Shown piece after piece: positions 12,637 through 23,949 of a DNA stretch of 64,000 nt. Every line of letters starts with the position of its first letter. The stretch's first letter is position 1. The position numbers were made by a program, and so were the translations under genes. This DNA is from Spirometra erinaceieuropaei (taxonomy: Eukaryota > Platyhelminthes > Cestoda > Diphyllobothriidea > Diphyllobothriidae). The DNA is taken from NCBI GenBank assembly GCA_902702965.1, contig CACRXP010000678.1, positions 72,452-136,451 on the forward strand, read 5' to 3'. The notes below the pieces were generated by a model. It ran no database searches. It worked only from the letters and a program-made list of their open reading frames with translations, and had not been told where the DNA came from.

Positions 12637-12850
12637 TGCTGTGTGACTGGTCTCAGGAAATGCTAGTCAAATATCGGAAATGCGCTTTCGCTTAAAAAGG
12701 ACTTTTTAGATTGGGTTGTAATATTAATTACATCGCGGCATAATCCCATAATATTTTTGACTTGCCAGGATGTTGACTTTTGAATGTACTTTTTAACGAT
12801 CTGCAGTAAATGACTCTCTCGGCAGAATACGATAGCTTAAGTAGTACGCA
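12637..12850 (+). repeat. Foldback element, single arm (subfamily II)
   Basis: TGTGTGACTGGTCTCAGGAA starts a degenerate match to the arm at 56625 onward, continuing through GGAAATGCGCTTTCG, CATAATCCCATAATATTT, CTTGCCAGGATGTTGACTTTT and CTGCAGTAAATGACT. The opposite arm is not visible. Confidence 0.6.
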
Positions 12851-15420
12851 TTTCCATATTTATTTTAGATGGTCTTGTATACTTAAACATATTGTCTGGT
12901 GAATATGCATGAATATGTGCTTTTGTGCCTATTTCGTGGTAACTTAGATCGTCTTAACGTTTTGTATTCATAGTAAGGCAACCTTGAGGATCGATAAAGT
13001 TTGACATTACATGATTTTGCGACCCCGTAATATCCATTCATATGCTCCTCTTGAAGTATGCAACATATATTTATTGCGAAATTGTATGAATCATACATAC
13101 CATCTTTATAAAGACGTAGAAAAATATACATAATGTCCCGCGTACAGTATATACCTTGTGGGCTGAAATCTTTAAACGGTAGTGCAGCGGCTGATCTGAC
13201 TCAAAATTATTCAAAATTGGTAAACTTTTTCAAAACCTAAACGCACATATGATATGATTAATTACCAAAAAGTAACATAAGGCGTATTTTGCGCGTGTTT
13301 TCTATATAATATACCTGAATATACAAGGCAGTAAAAAATCAATATGGAAAATACATACCATTTAAGTTGTCATACCCTGCCAATTGCACTATTTGCACGA
13401 AATTCGAGGGTCAGCATCCTGACAATTCAAAAATATTATGGCATTGTGCAGCGCGATACTTGCTATCTCAACCCCACCTGAGTAATCGTCTAAAATTGAA
13501 AGTGACTTTTAGACTTTCGGCAAACATCTCAAGAGATCAGTCGCCCATTGTGCTGCCTTAAAGTTTACTTCTTTGCCCCGATGGTGGAAATCGAAAGCTT
13601 ACTTTTGCGAAAACTTATTTTTTAAACAAAATATTTCTTACAGTCCCTATTTGTACTTTATTTGATTACGGAAAATATGCTGTTAGTGAAATATTCTAGC
13701 GGATGCAGTGGTATCGAAGTTTGATGTATTAGACTTTGTTTATAAAAGAAGTACAATCTAATTAAACTAATTTTGACAGCGCAATTGCCGCAAAAATTCA
13801 TGTGTTTCTTTACTGGTGCAGTGTCTATCAGTATATTTTCCGACCCAGTTTCGTCTCAAGACTGCTACTTTGTAAAAAAGAATACTAGAGTCAGCATATT
13901 TTCATTACTGAGGGTCTCTTGATCGTGAAAATATTTACCTTTAGCCCTCCTCACGTTGAAGCAGCGCTTTGTTGCGACATCAGTATTTATCTTGTTGAGT
14001 TCTACCGACAGTCGGTAAAATCTCAGGAACAAATCTGCCTTTGTCGCGATTATCGAGGAGTTTTTCTTATTTAATCTTCTGTTTGGGGTAATTGCAATAA
14101 ATCAATGCGACACTATGTTCAAGTTTCTGTCTGGAACAAAGGAATATTTTGGAACGCACGACTTGTTAGACTGCAGCAAACTGTAGCAGTATGCATCCGG
14201 CCTTGCGATAAGTTAAGCTATTGGGCACTATTTTAATTAAAAAAATTTCATTAATGGACGCCAAAATCATAGGCAATCACGAATTTTTTGCATAGCATTA
14301 GTCTGCTCGGAGATCTGGATATGGTTCTTTATGCCTTTAGCTCGTTAAATTATACGAAGCGAGTTAAAAGTTTGTCTCACTTACTTTGGCGGCCTTTCCG
14401 TATTTTTTATTTGGTTTTGGGCCAAATTTCGTCCTTTGATGAATAAGGCCGGCGTTGGTTAATCTCTCCTACCCCAATACAGTACAACCATGCATTATTT
14501 AGGTCCTTTTTAAAATTATCCTCTATGGCTTGCAACATTCTTCAAAGAAGTCATTTGTTTAACGATGCAGGATTGGCTGTGCAATCGTAAGTTTACGAAA
14601 TTCAGCATATCATCGTGTGTGTTTCATCTGGCATCGTAAGCTTATGCAACTGCACATAGTGCTAAAACGTGGACGGTTACAATTATTTTTGCTCTTTTTA
14701 GGTGATATTCATTCTGGTACAACTTGTCAAACGTCATCAGATCAAGAAAAATCTGATTATAGCCAAGTTCATTTTATATTTCAGTAAAATGAATATAACT
14801 TCATAAACAACTCAACAATTAGTACGTTCTCATCTCACATCACAAGATGGCCATCAAAAATATAGTCGTTGCTGACAGTGAAAAACCATATATACGTCTA
14901 TTTAATTTTTTTGGCTAGGCTGCGAAGTCGGCCGCGCTTTGGAGGAGACAAAATCAAATGGGCGTGCTAAGATAGTTTACTTTCGCTCTTTGAAGAACAG
15001 CGTCAACAGCTGATAAAGAAACTTGATGATCTCATGTGGACGACACGACTAAAAAATACACACTATCTGTTACTCCGATTTCTTCGTTATTCTAAAATCG
15101 ACTGAACTGAGGTAACATTAACATACCTCTAAATAGAATCAAATCAACAGATTAAATCTGCTTAATTACAAATCATGAAGGAGGATTGAACGTGGGTGTC
15201 CGTGCGTGGAATGCGTTCATAATCGCTTATTTCATTGTTTTGGGGCTCAATCTTGACTTCAGAAGTCAACGACAGAGCAACAAGCAGAATATACGAGCAG
15301 TATATGCGTCAGCCAGCCTTAATCAAACCTAAGTTTTAAGGATGTTAGACTTAATCCCGTGGATTTTGATCATCATGCATTGACGAGTTAACTGTTCTAC
15401 CAACTGCGTCATGGACTACT
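12851..15420. other. No gene recognised
   Basis: AT-rich sequence without recognisable domains or repeats. Short frames on both strands look like chance. Confidence 0.5.
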
Positions 15421-15429
15421 TGTCATGCT

Positions 15430-15610
15430 GCGTGTGATCCGGAATAATATTTATGTTTGAAATGCTTTTGCCGATCGGTTTGCGGTATATGTATGCCCAG
15501 TTTTACTTTACAAGTGACCTTCAGAATAGCCAACTTACGATATCTGACAAGCTCGACACGGAGAGCCTGGCCCCTGTTGTCTTTTTCAGTGCCCTCCTCT
15601 AGCTCATATA
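15430..15610 (-). mobile_element. Minus-strand PLE fragment (RT tail)
   Basis: The minus strand reads EEGTEKDNRG, then in a shifted frame a region equivalent to LAFLDVLVCRK of the main PLE, ending in PQTDRQKHFKHKY, which corresponds to the KxTxTxxxLNFNS zone that follows the RT core in these elements. Frameshifts break it. It abuts a plus-strand PLE fragment that resumes at the same protein position, forming a head-to-head junction. Confidence 0.7.
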
Positions 15611-16655
15611 AATGGCAGTTGTGGAAGGCGACAACCAAGTACTGAGTTACAACAGCAACCACCCAATCAGTCACAAACGCAGTTGCGTAAGGAGACAATA
15701 CCAGTGCGTGGAGACACACTGCAGTAGACCGGAAGACAAGGCAGCTGAATTACAATACCTTCGATGGGTATTCAAAGCCAATGGCTACCCAAGCAACTTC
15801 GTCAATCAGTGCCTGCGCAAACAAGACGAGAGAAGAAACCTAGCAGACACCAAATTTTGGCGAGCTCTCGCGTACGTGAAGAATGTCTCAGAAGCCGTCA
15901 GCCGCCGTCTTACATCCTTTGGAAATGGAGTAGCACACAGACCGGAGGCAACCATAAGGCGCCAGATCATGAGGCCGAAAACCCATTGCCAGTGAAAGAT
16001 ACGTCTGGAGTAATTTACGGTGTCTTGTGTAACTGTAGGCAAAGCACCTATTTCGGAGAAACCGATAGAATAATGCGGACGCGAATGGCCGAGCACGCAG
16101 CAGCGGTGAGATTGAAAGACGCCAACTCCCAAGTCGCGAATCAATCGACGGAACCCAAGCACACATTTAAGTTTGACGAGGCAGAAATTCTTGCTAGGGG
16201 TGACAACCGCGTGAGCCGCGAACTGCTCGATTCCTAGTTTTCCGACCCTCAGTCAATCAACAAGGGAAATGACCTTCCCTCTCCATATTCGGCGCTGAGG
16301 CACTGTCTAGGCAAAGTAGTTAGCCACAAGGACAGCGTGTGGATGTCAATAGCGACGAGCCAAATTACCCCAGAGTCCACACGGATGACGAAATCCGGCC
16401 GTCAGCAACTCGACTGCCAGCGACGAGCATGAGAATCGATAATCTTAACCGGCACACAAACGCATAGCAACTGCACGGCAACTGCATGCTTCAACACCTG
16501 GCCTGTCAAGCCGTGATGCACTCGGGATCTGCCGACTGCGATAGGCATGTAGCGGCCTAGCAACTAAATCCTCTAAATACTGCAACACCTGGGCATTTTA
16601 CGACCCTTATCTGACTCTGTCTCTGACGGTGGATCCGAGGGAGAATTTATGTTAG
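15611..16655 (+). mobile_element. Decayed PLE, RT tail, GIY-YIG and 3' UTR
   Basis: 15618-15995 reads NQVLSYNSNHPISHKRSCV through LRKQDERRNLADTKFWRALA and VSEAVSRRLTSFGNGVAHRP, then shifts frame. 15990-16237 reads the endonuclease: SGVIYGVLCNCRQSTYFGET, RTRMAEHAAAVR and DEAEILARGDNRVSRELLDS, ending at a TAG in place of the tryptophan codon of SWF. It aligns with the C-terminal half of the PLE at 17374-19824 and continues into the same 3' UTR, stopping inside the hammerhead at about 16650. It is a 5'-truncated, inactive copy of the same PLE type. Confidence 0.9.
16608..16650 (+). ncRNA. Truncated hammerhead ribozyme (PLE end)
   Basis: CTGACGG at 16623-16629 corresponds to the CTGATGA box and is followed by stem II GGATCC and loop GAGGGA. 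The returning strand reads GAATTT, and the GAAAC-GTC half is missing. The motif is cut off by later rearrangement. Confidence 0.65.
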
Positions 16656-17373
16656 GGTTAATACTACGATGGTCGTGGTAGGGAAAAGGCATCCCAGGAA
16701 ATTTGGCAAGAAACCGCTTGTAATGCCGAGGTGATCCTTGTTCCATGTCCAAGCGGCTAGTCAAGCTCGCGGAAATATGGAATGCATGTTCGTGCAAAAA
16801 ATAAGGAAATAAAATGACCTACTGGCACGAACGTGCACAAGTCCGTTTTCTACAATCCTTATAGTAGGTGGTCTGTATTAAGTAGTATAGTATGCTAAGA
16901 AGGAGGCTGGTCGAGCTCCGGAACATTTTGTCTATTGACCTGACCGTTGGAACCGGTGCAGAAGTTCATCAACAGAAACAGTAGCAGCAACAGAACAGGG
17001 GACAGTAATAGGGTGTCTAAGCCAATTTTCGACCTACGGTGCAAGACCGGGGGTGACTGCGCAGGGCTCTGTACGCCGGCGCCAGATCAACAAACCAACT
17101 TACTAAGTTCTCATTCGAGGGCCAGGCTTGAACCAATTCTCGGCCTGTTTTGTTTCCAGCGTGGGCGACTATTTTGGTGGCTGCAAAGTTAAACTCATAA
17201 CTTGCTTTTTAGGTGTGGGTGGCCACTTGTGGTAATGCGTCGCCTCGTCGCACAACCAGCCTATGTTCGTTTATGCGCGATCCGAGCATGCGTTTAGATT
17301 GACCTGTGTAGTTAAAAAGACAGTTTTAACTTGTGATGCGATACACTGTTCTAGATTGCTCATCGCACTTTAA
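16656..17373. other. Spacer between two PLE copies
   Basis: No gene is recognised. 17200-17310 shares short stretches with 12340-12420 (around GAGCATGCGTTTAGAT), so part of this is probably an unclassified dispersed repeat. Confidence 0.4.
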
Positions 17374-19824
17374 TCGGAATTTAATGCTTGTATCGGCAAT
17401 TTGTTTGGGCGCGACGCGCTCCGATCGGCCCGACGATGGGAAACTTTCGCCCTTCGAGAGGCCTCTACTTACGCGCAGATCCGATTTCTGCACAGGTGTC
17501 TCGATAACAACGTGTTGCTGAAGTGTGTTTCATACAAACCTCCGGTAAACACGGAGCTAGCAAGACGCGCAGTATTTCAGCCCGGAAGACGTATGATCCG
17601 CGTGCTCCTTCCAGATTGCCATGCGAGACTACGCAAATACCGTCAGAGAATTGACCAAAAGAAGGCCAGATGCTGCGAGTTCATGGGCGAGAACGGCACA
17701 AATCTGCTTCAGCAGAACGTGACTGAACGAGCCCGCGAGCAGAGAGCGACACGCGATGCAGCACTGGGAAACAAATTCCACAAACTGTCTGATCCAACGT
17801 CATCCAGAAGCGGCACACTGGTACACAACCTGTCGTCAAAGGAACTGACGAAGGAGCAAGCACAGGTTTTGCGTCACGAAGCCTCATTCAACACAGCTGA
17901 CGCAAAACCTGTCAACATGATTGCAGCAGTAGAATCGGTCATTAATCAGACGGAAGCGGCGGAGGAGACGAAGAACCTTATCCGACACCAAGTTACGTCC
18001 CTCATTATGTCTCACAAGCCGCGCGAAACACTCACAATGGTCGAACGCAATGCACTAAGAGAACTCAAGGCCGACAAGGACATCGTCATTGTGCCCGCGG
18101 ATAAGGGGCGTTCCACCGTCGTACTGGACAGAACAGACTACCTTTAGAAGGCCAAAAACCTACTGGAGGATTGCCAGTTCTATGTCCCATGTGAAACCAA
18201 CCCCGTAAAAACGCTGACACGCGAAATTAATGCAACACTGTTGGCACTGGAGAACTCAGGTGTAATAACAGCGACCGACCGACCCATGGCGAGAGCCCAA
18301 GAAACGGCTTTGGCCCGATTCTATGGTCTCCCAAAGGTACACCAGGAGGGAGCTACTCTCCGGCCCATTGTATCGCTCAAAGGCACTCCAAGGTACGGAC
18401 TGGCAAGATGGCTGTTTCGGCGCCTCAAATTTCTGACCGCTGATTCGGACACCATGGTCTTTTCGTCAACGCAATTCCTGGAGAAGCTTAAAGGAGTAAG
18501 TCTCTTGCCCAATGAGGTCATGGTATCTTTCGATGTCACGTCCGTCATTAGTTCTATCCCCCAGGATCTAGCAATCGAGACCGTCCAGCTACTCCTACGA
18601 AACAAATACGATGAAACGGAGAATCGTCTCGGTCATGCCCAAGTCCTTCAGCTCCTAAAGTTCTGTCTCAGGACGTACTTCGCGTTTGACGGAACAATCT
18701 ACGAGCAAGTGAAGGGAACACCAATGGGCTCGCCGATTTCGGGATTCATCGCCGAGGCGGTGCTACAGCGATTGGAGTCGCTGGTCTTCCAACACCAAAG
18801 ACCGAAATTCTGGGCTCGGTATGTGGACGATACCTTCGTTGTCATCGAACGGGACCAGGTGCTAACGTTCAAAGAACGTCTCAACAGCGTCTTCCCGGAC
18901 ATGCAATTCACGATGGAGGAGGAAGAGAATAACCAGCTGGCATTCCTTGATGTCCTCGTCTGTCGCAAAAATTTTGGTGGCCTAAAGACCAAAGTGTTCA
19001 AAAAAGCAACGAACACGACGCAAATTCTGAATTTCAACAGTAACCGCCCAATCAGCCACAAACGCAGTTGCGTAAGAACGCTGTTTCGGCGTGTTGAGAT
19101 GCACTGCAGTGAACCGGAAGACAAGGTTGCCGAATCCCAATATCTTCGACGGGTTTTCCGAGAAAATGGTTACCCGCGCAACTTCGTCAACCAGTGCCTG
19201 CGCAAACGAGACGAGCGACAAAATCGCGCCGACCTCAAATTCCGGCGAGCGATCCCGTACATCAAGAACGTCTCCGAGGCCGTTAGCCGCCTTCTTGCAC
19301 CACTTGGGGTTGGAGTTGCGCACAGACCGGAGGTCACCATGAGGCGTCAGGTGATGAGACCAAAAAACCCACTACCACGGCAAGAAACATCTGCAGTCGT
19401 TAACCGGATCTGGTGCAGTTGCGGACAAAGCAACTACGTCGGAGAAACTGGAAGACTGCTCCGGACGCGAATCGCCGAGCACGTGGCAACTGTACGGAGA
19501 AATGACGCCAACTCTCAGGTCGCGGCCCATTCGACGAGACCCGGCCACACATTCACGTTTGATGAGGCCGAAATTCTCGCGAGAGGGGATAATCGCGTGA
19601 GCCGCGAGTTGCTTGAGTCATGGTTCACGGGACCTCAGTCTATCAACAAGTGCAACGACATCCCCACTCCATATTCTGTCCTGAGGTATAGACTGGCCAA
19701 AGCAATTGACCACTCGAGGAGCGCGCAAGCCGGTGAGCCAGATGGCCGAGCAATCATCACGCCAGCATCCAACACGGGTGATGAGATGTCATCATGCATG
19801 TCATGCCGGCCATCAAGCAATTAG
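17374..19824 (+). pseudogene. PLE reverse transcriptase / GIY-YIG polyprotein with one in-frame amber
   Basis: One frame runs from a TAA at 17371-17373 to the stop at 19824, interrupted only by TAG at 18145-18147, right after VILDxTDYL-type RT sequence (VVLDRTDYL). Order: helical N-terminal region (FLHRCLDNNV); RT fingers ADKGRSTVVL; FYGLPKVH; LRPIVS; motif A FDVTSVISSIPQDL; GTPMGSPISG; motif C YVDD at 18820-18831; AFLDVLVCR; then the linker HKRSCV to RRQVMRP; then the GIY-YIG core CSCGQSNYVGETGR and RTRIAEH, ending SWFTGPQSINKCND. The usual GIY tyrosine appears as asparagine (VVNRIW) and the usual SLFTSIP is SVISSIP, so besides the stop some family residues have changed. Such proteins copy element RNA by target-primed reverse transcription. 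The copy is recent but probably inactive. Confidence 0.93.
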
Positions 19825-19949
19825 CGCACCAGCGGGCAACAATCCTTGATGAAGGGAGCACGGTTAATTGCTGTAGGTATGCGGTAGCATGGCGACCGCA
19901 TCCTATAAATACTGCGACTTCCTGTACACTAGCCACCCTTTTCTGCAAC

Positions 19950-19993
19950 TGTCTCTGATGATGGATTCAAGAGAGAATCCGAAACGTCAGGCG
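19950..19993 (+). ncRNA. Hammerhead ribozyme, type I, intact core (PLE type A)
   Basis: CTGATGA at 19955-19961; stem II GGATTC / GAATCC with loop AAGAGA; GAAA at 19981-19984; then CGTC, with predicted cleavage after the C at 19988. Stem I is TGTCT (19950-19954) with AGGCG (19989-19993), including two G-U pairs. Stem III would be only AC/GU with no loop, which favours action as a dimer, as described for hammerheads in Penelope-like elements. Confidence 0.88.
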
Positions 19994-20040
19994 AATAAAG
20001 CCATTGTTCCAGCGATCGCTTCTTCTTCTGCTCAATGTTT

Positions 20041-20440
20041 TTAACCTTCCTGCGCAACCTGACTTTGTGTCGGTGTGCAATTCCAGCACCTAGCGCAACA
20101 GCAATGCACTCGATTGCTTCCGAAACGTCCTTGATTTATGGCAGACAACGCCATATTGTTGGTGGTTTTGATGTTTAAACCCCCGGTGGGCGACCGCGTA
20201 GGCAGCGACTGATGAATGCCCACAATGGTCGCGGAGATAACGAGCCTCTTGGGCTCTATCCTCTGGTTTGCTGCAATGCGTTTGAATATGTTTGAAAACT
20301 GTCTTCACACAGTTTCGTTTGCATGGTTACTAAGAACAACAAACAAAGTGTTACGCTGCTCGGCCACCATTCTTCTCCTCTCATACATGCACCTGGAAGT
20401 CGAACCTTTGCCCTCATTCCCAGTATAATATCCGGCAGGA
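20041..20440 (-). mobile_element. Minus-strand PLE fragment (different subtype)
   Basis: The minus strand reads SNHANETV, a stop or frame change, then KTVFKHIQTHCSKPEDRAQE and ARYLRD. This is the zone after the RT core, equivalent to VRTLFRRVEMHCSEPEDKVA in the neighbouring element but clearly diverged from it. The sequence downstream on the minus strand (AVAHRGFKHQNHQQYG) no longer aligns. It abuts the 3' end of the type A PLE in opposite orientation. Confidence 0.75.
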
Positions 20441-20815
20441 GTGATAATCAATTTGTTGTTCTGAAGTTTGTGTTTCAAAATGATGTTACAAGCTGAGGAT
20501 GGCCACTGTCCGTTTTTCCAATAAGAGGATAGGTTTAATGAAGAATAAAAACCTTCCATCAATTATATTTCCAGCCAGCTATAGTATATTGTGGGACCAA
20601 TGCACAAACTGTCGGCTGCTTTTCGACAGTTGATGAACCTGCCTTGTTAAATTTCCGAGGAAATTAATCCGCGAACTTGGAGCAAATCTTTCGAAACCGA
20701 CCTTTTCGGGCACGGTCCAAAGTTTGATATGAATATTTGAGCCGAAATCCACCAGCTACTGTGGAATAACCGCGTAATATTCACAAACCGCCAACAGGCA
20801 GCCAGTAGTATAGAA

Positions 20816-20907
20816 TTGTGCAATGATTTACCGTACTAACAACACAGGAATTAGCTAAAAACTTTTGGCTAATTCCTCCGTTGTTAGGACGGTAAATCAT
20901 TGCACAA
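20816..20907. repeat. 92 bp near-perfect hairpin
   Basis: Arms of about 40 bp pair with only three mismatches: TTGTGCAATGATTTACCGT at the left end is the exact complement of ACGGTAAATCATTGCACAA at the right end, with ACAACACAGGAATTAGC inside and a loop of about 11 nt rich in A and T. It could be a tiny foldback element or a microRNA-type precursor. The sequence alone does not decide. Confidence 0.85.
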
Positions 20908-22590
20908 GTTTATGAACCTATGCTTCTCAAATAGACTGATTTACTACAAGTCGGCGATTAGATTTTGGGAAAATTATAAAGCTGTCATAGGTTCTGTTGT
21001 TCTATATATGCTAACATTTCTTTTGGTTGAGACATTATTATAATCGTGCAATACTTTTGAAATAAACAGGAACTGTATGTGTCCGCCCTATAAATTTACC
21101 AAAAGTCTGTCCGCCACTTTCTGTCGCTTTACTACATTAATAACATTTAATGGGACCAGTCAGTAAACAAATCATGTCCTTCCACTGCACATCTCTCTAA
21201 ATTGTTCTAAAGAATTGACAGATAGCAGCGGATACAAATGCGCCAGGTGCGAGCAATAGAAACTGTCAGTCAAGTAAATTGGGCACTAGCTAAAGAGGTT
21301 TTTAAAGTCAAAAATACTAAAATGGACCGTACGTTTGCACTGGTCATTTCCTGGTTCTTGGAACATCTACAAACCTAAAGAACAGTTGTCCTTGGGAATG
21401 GTCGTGTAATGACACTTGAAAAGCATAAACTGCTTAGAAAAAGCCTTCGTGCAGACGTGAAGTCAACTAGTAGCGCATTACAAATTGCTAAACCTTTTCT
21501 TTTTACGTCTTGTTCAAGCGATCTTTTGTTTTATCCACAGGACCAAACGTTTGGCACTACTACACTGGTATTTTATATCAAATTGTTGAATAGCATGCAA
21601 CCTATTGCGCATCCATTAATCACCATCTATGCTACAAATCGACTGAAAACGGTAACAGAGATGCTGCTAGCATTTTCAATAACAATTAATCCCATTCTTT
21701 ATGTCTGTTCTGACACTACAATGTAACAACATGCCTACAAATTGCCTGGTATAGCTTTAAGGGTAAGATAAAATCAGGATTCAAAAAAGTATATGTTACC
21801 AATCGCAGGACACATAAAGGCTGCTTTGAATGAACGGAGAAAAGAACTGGTCATGTTCCAGTGAGATCGGAGGGGAGAGCTGGAATGACTAGAAATCGCT
21901 TGCGAACACATTGTATTGTAACAGTAAAGTCGATAGTGTGCGGTACAAGTAAAAATTAAAGTCACATTTAGAAGGACTGAATATATTTCAGTGTTTTTGC
22001 TTATACTCCATATTCGCGAAAGCAAGCCGGAATGTCTCTAAGTGACACAAATTACCACATACAATCCCAAGCGTGCTAGTTGCTTTACCTTCATCAGCAA
22101 ATCAACACGGGATTCGCGTTGCCCATCAATCATTTGCGAGGGAATGATGTGGCAGCATTTACTGCATTTTCAGCCAACGCAACTACCTTGTGACCGTGCC
22201 CGTCAATTAAACAAATGTTTCCTGCCGGACTATGGATGTGCTCCCGCTCACAGAGAATATTAATGCAGTTCAAATCTACTTGATTAAAACTCTACTTCCA
22301 AAAACAGCTCACGATATTCGCGATCAAGTTTATTTTGCTTCCCCGCCTAATCCACGCTATGAGCTGTGATCCCTTTAAAATAATATTGTCTTTACGATTG
22401 GGGATTCTGAAGTCAGCAAATAAATGCTGGAGTGTTCATCAGTATCGTCATATATTTAATTTTCTTCTTGGTATGATCTCTCGGCCCTTATGTCTGGTCA
22501 TAGCCTCTTTCATGTAGTATTCCCACGAGAAAAGTTAATAAACTACGAAACATGGCAAAAACTACAGGAATGTTAAGTCCTTTGGCAGGA
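20908..22590. other. No certain gene; one frame with a GPCR-like ending
   Basis: The plus frame at 21409-21726 (105 codons) ends TEMLLAFSITINPILYVCSD, which resembles transmembrane helix 7 of a rhodopsin-family receptor with its NPxxY motif. The expected helix 6 with its CWxP region is not evident and no flanking helices were found in nearby frames. The rest of the interval holds nothing recognisable. Confidence 0.25.
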
Positions 22591-22671
22591 AAATTATTTC
22601 ATAAACACAGTTGGGCAGTGGCGGTCGTGTATATAATTCTGCGTCCTCCCGACCGGCTTCCATCCTGCAAT

Positions 22672-22812
22672 GGCAATAGAAGCTTTCGAAACATTCTTTA
22701 CATGCGGAAGCGCTCGCCAAAATTTCGTATCCATGCGGTTTGGCCTTTCGTCCCTATTTACGTATGCACCGGTAGACGAATTTGCGCGGGTAGCCACTGG
22801 TTTTGAATAGCT
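22672..22812 (-). mobile_element. Minus-strand PLE fragment
   Basis: The minus strand reads YVNRDERPNRMDTKFWRALP followed by HVKNVSKAS, matching CLRKQDERRNLADTKFWRAL and AYVKNVSEAVS of the copy at 15.7 kb. Upstream and downstream similarity ends abruptly. It lies back-to-back with the plus-strand copy starting at about 22815. Confidence 0.8.
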
Positions 22813-22814
22813 GT

Positions 22815-23625
22815 TGAAGATTTTGTGATTAGGCAGTCTTGTCGAAGTGCAATACCTCGCGCCTATTGGCGTTGGAGTTTAACACAGACCGGAGGCAACC
22901 GTCAGGCGTCACGTTATGAAACGGAAAGACCAGGTGCACGGCAAGAAACTTCTAGGGTCATTTCTTGGATCTGGTGCAGTTTCGGACAAAGCAACTAGGT
23001 CGGAGAAACCGGAAGACAGCTCCGAACGCGAATGATCGAACATGTTGCAGCAGTGCGGAGAAATGACCCCAGCTCTCAAGTTGCGGTTCATTCGACGAGA
23101 TCGTGCCACACATTCAAATTCAACGAGGCCAAAATTTTCGCCAGTGGTGACAACCGAGTGAGCCGTTAGCTGTTTGGGTTATGGTTCACTGGCCCCCAGT
23201 TCATTAACAAGTGCAGCGATTTTCCCATTCCCAACTCAGTGCTGATAATTCGTCTATGCGGAGCAATAAATCAGACGAGGAACGCACAAGTGAGCACTCT
23301 TTCCAACGCCGGGATCAGTTGGCCAGATGGTTGAGCAATCATCACGCCAATATTCAGCAAACGTGTTGAAATTACATCAATTAACGGCGCGAATATCCGC
23401 CATCAGACAATCATCACACTAAGTGCAACGATCCCTAATGACGGGGGGAGCCATGAATGTTCATATGTATGGGGTAGCACGGCGACTGCATCCTTTTAAA
23501 TACTCCAGCCCCATGTGCATCAAGCACTCTTATCTGCTATTGTCTCTGATGATGTGTTCGAGCAGGAATCCGAAACGTCAGGCTAATAAAGCTTTTGTCC
23601 CAGCGACCGTTTCTCCTTATTCAAG
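22815..23625 (+). mobile_element. Decayed PLE type A, GIY-YIG and 3' end
   Basis: The plus strand picks up at the sequence equivalent to LLAPIGVGV-HRPEATVRRH and continues, with frameshifts and stops, through CSFGQSN-VGETGRQLRTR, EHVAAVRRND, FNEAKIFASGDNRVSR and WFTGPQFINKCSD, then the 3' UTR and a hammerhead. The terminal sequence CAGCGACCGTTTCTC is a diverged form of the end at 20030. The copy is inactive. Confidence 0.88.
23541..23584 (+). ncRNA. Hammerhead ribozyme, core boxes intact (PLE type A)
   Basis: CTGATGA at 23546-23552, loop GAGCAG, GAAA at 23572-23575 and cleavage triplet GTC at 23577-23579. Stem II (GTTC with GAATCC) has at least one mismatch, so activity may be reduced. Stem I is TGTCT with AGGCT. 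Confidence 0.8.
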
Positions 23626-23814
23626 AATGCTTACTGGTCTCGTCTCTTCGATTCTATTGCATCAAAATTTATGTACGTGAAAAAGCGCTTTCATTTACAT
23701 AACAAAATTATAACTGGTGCTGGGGGATTGCCGACGCGTTCCGAATATAGGAGCCAGCACTGCTTGTAATTTAGAAGGTGTGCCAGGACAGACAAGTTAA
23801 ACAACGATAACCAA

Positions 23815-23945
23815 CGTTAGATTATTGGCCATCTTTAGCCAATCATACGCAACCCCAGGATTACATAGTCTAGAATTCGAACCCCGCTGCTTTTGCCTCA
23901 CAAAGTTAGGTCTCAGGCTCTGTTACTGAGCCGTCTTGTCGAACG
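23815..23945 (-). repeat. tRNA-derived SINE fragment, copy 3
   Basis: Minus strand: A-box-like CGGCTCAGTAACAGAGCC, B-box-like GGGGTTCGAATTC, then a body with GGGGTTGCGTATGATTGGCT related to the SINE at 58 kb. It lacks the far 3' part. Confidence 0.6.
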
Positions 23946-23949
23946 GCAG

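Larger units (their letters stand above)
17374..20035 (+). mobile_element. Near full-length Penelope-like retroelement (type A)
   Basis: This is the most complete PLE here: an N-terminal region, reverse transcriptase, linker, GIY-YIG endonuclease, about 215 bp of 3' UTR and a hammerhead at 19950-19993. The last recognisable element sequence is CAGCGATCGCTTCTTCTTCT near 20033, also found at the ends of the copies near 9250 and, degenerate, 23615. The 5' boundary near 17385 (CTTGTATCGGCAATTTG) is shared with the inverted fragment at 9045-9141. No upstream terminal repeat with a hammerhead is seen on the left, so the copy is probably 5'-truncated or has lost its first terminal repeat. Confidence 0.9.

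Noticed and set aside
18321..19323. Long minus-strand frames opposite the PLE polyprotein
   Set aside because: They are antisense shadows of a strongly coding plus-strand frame.
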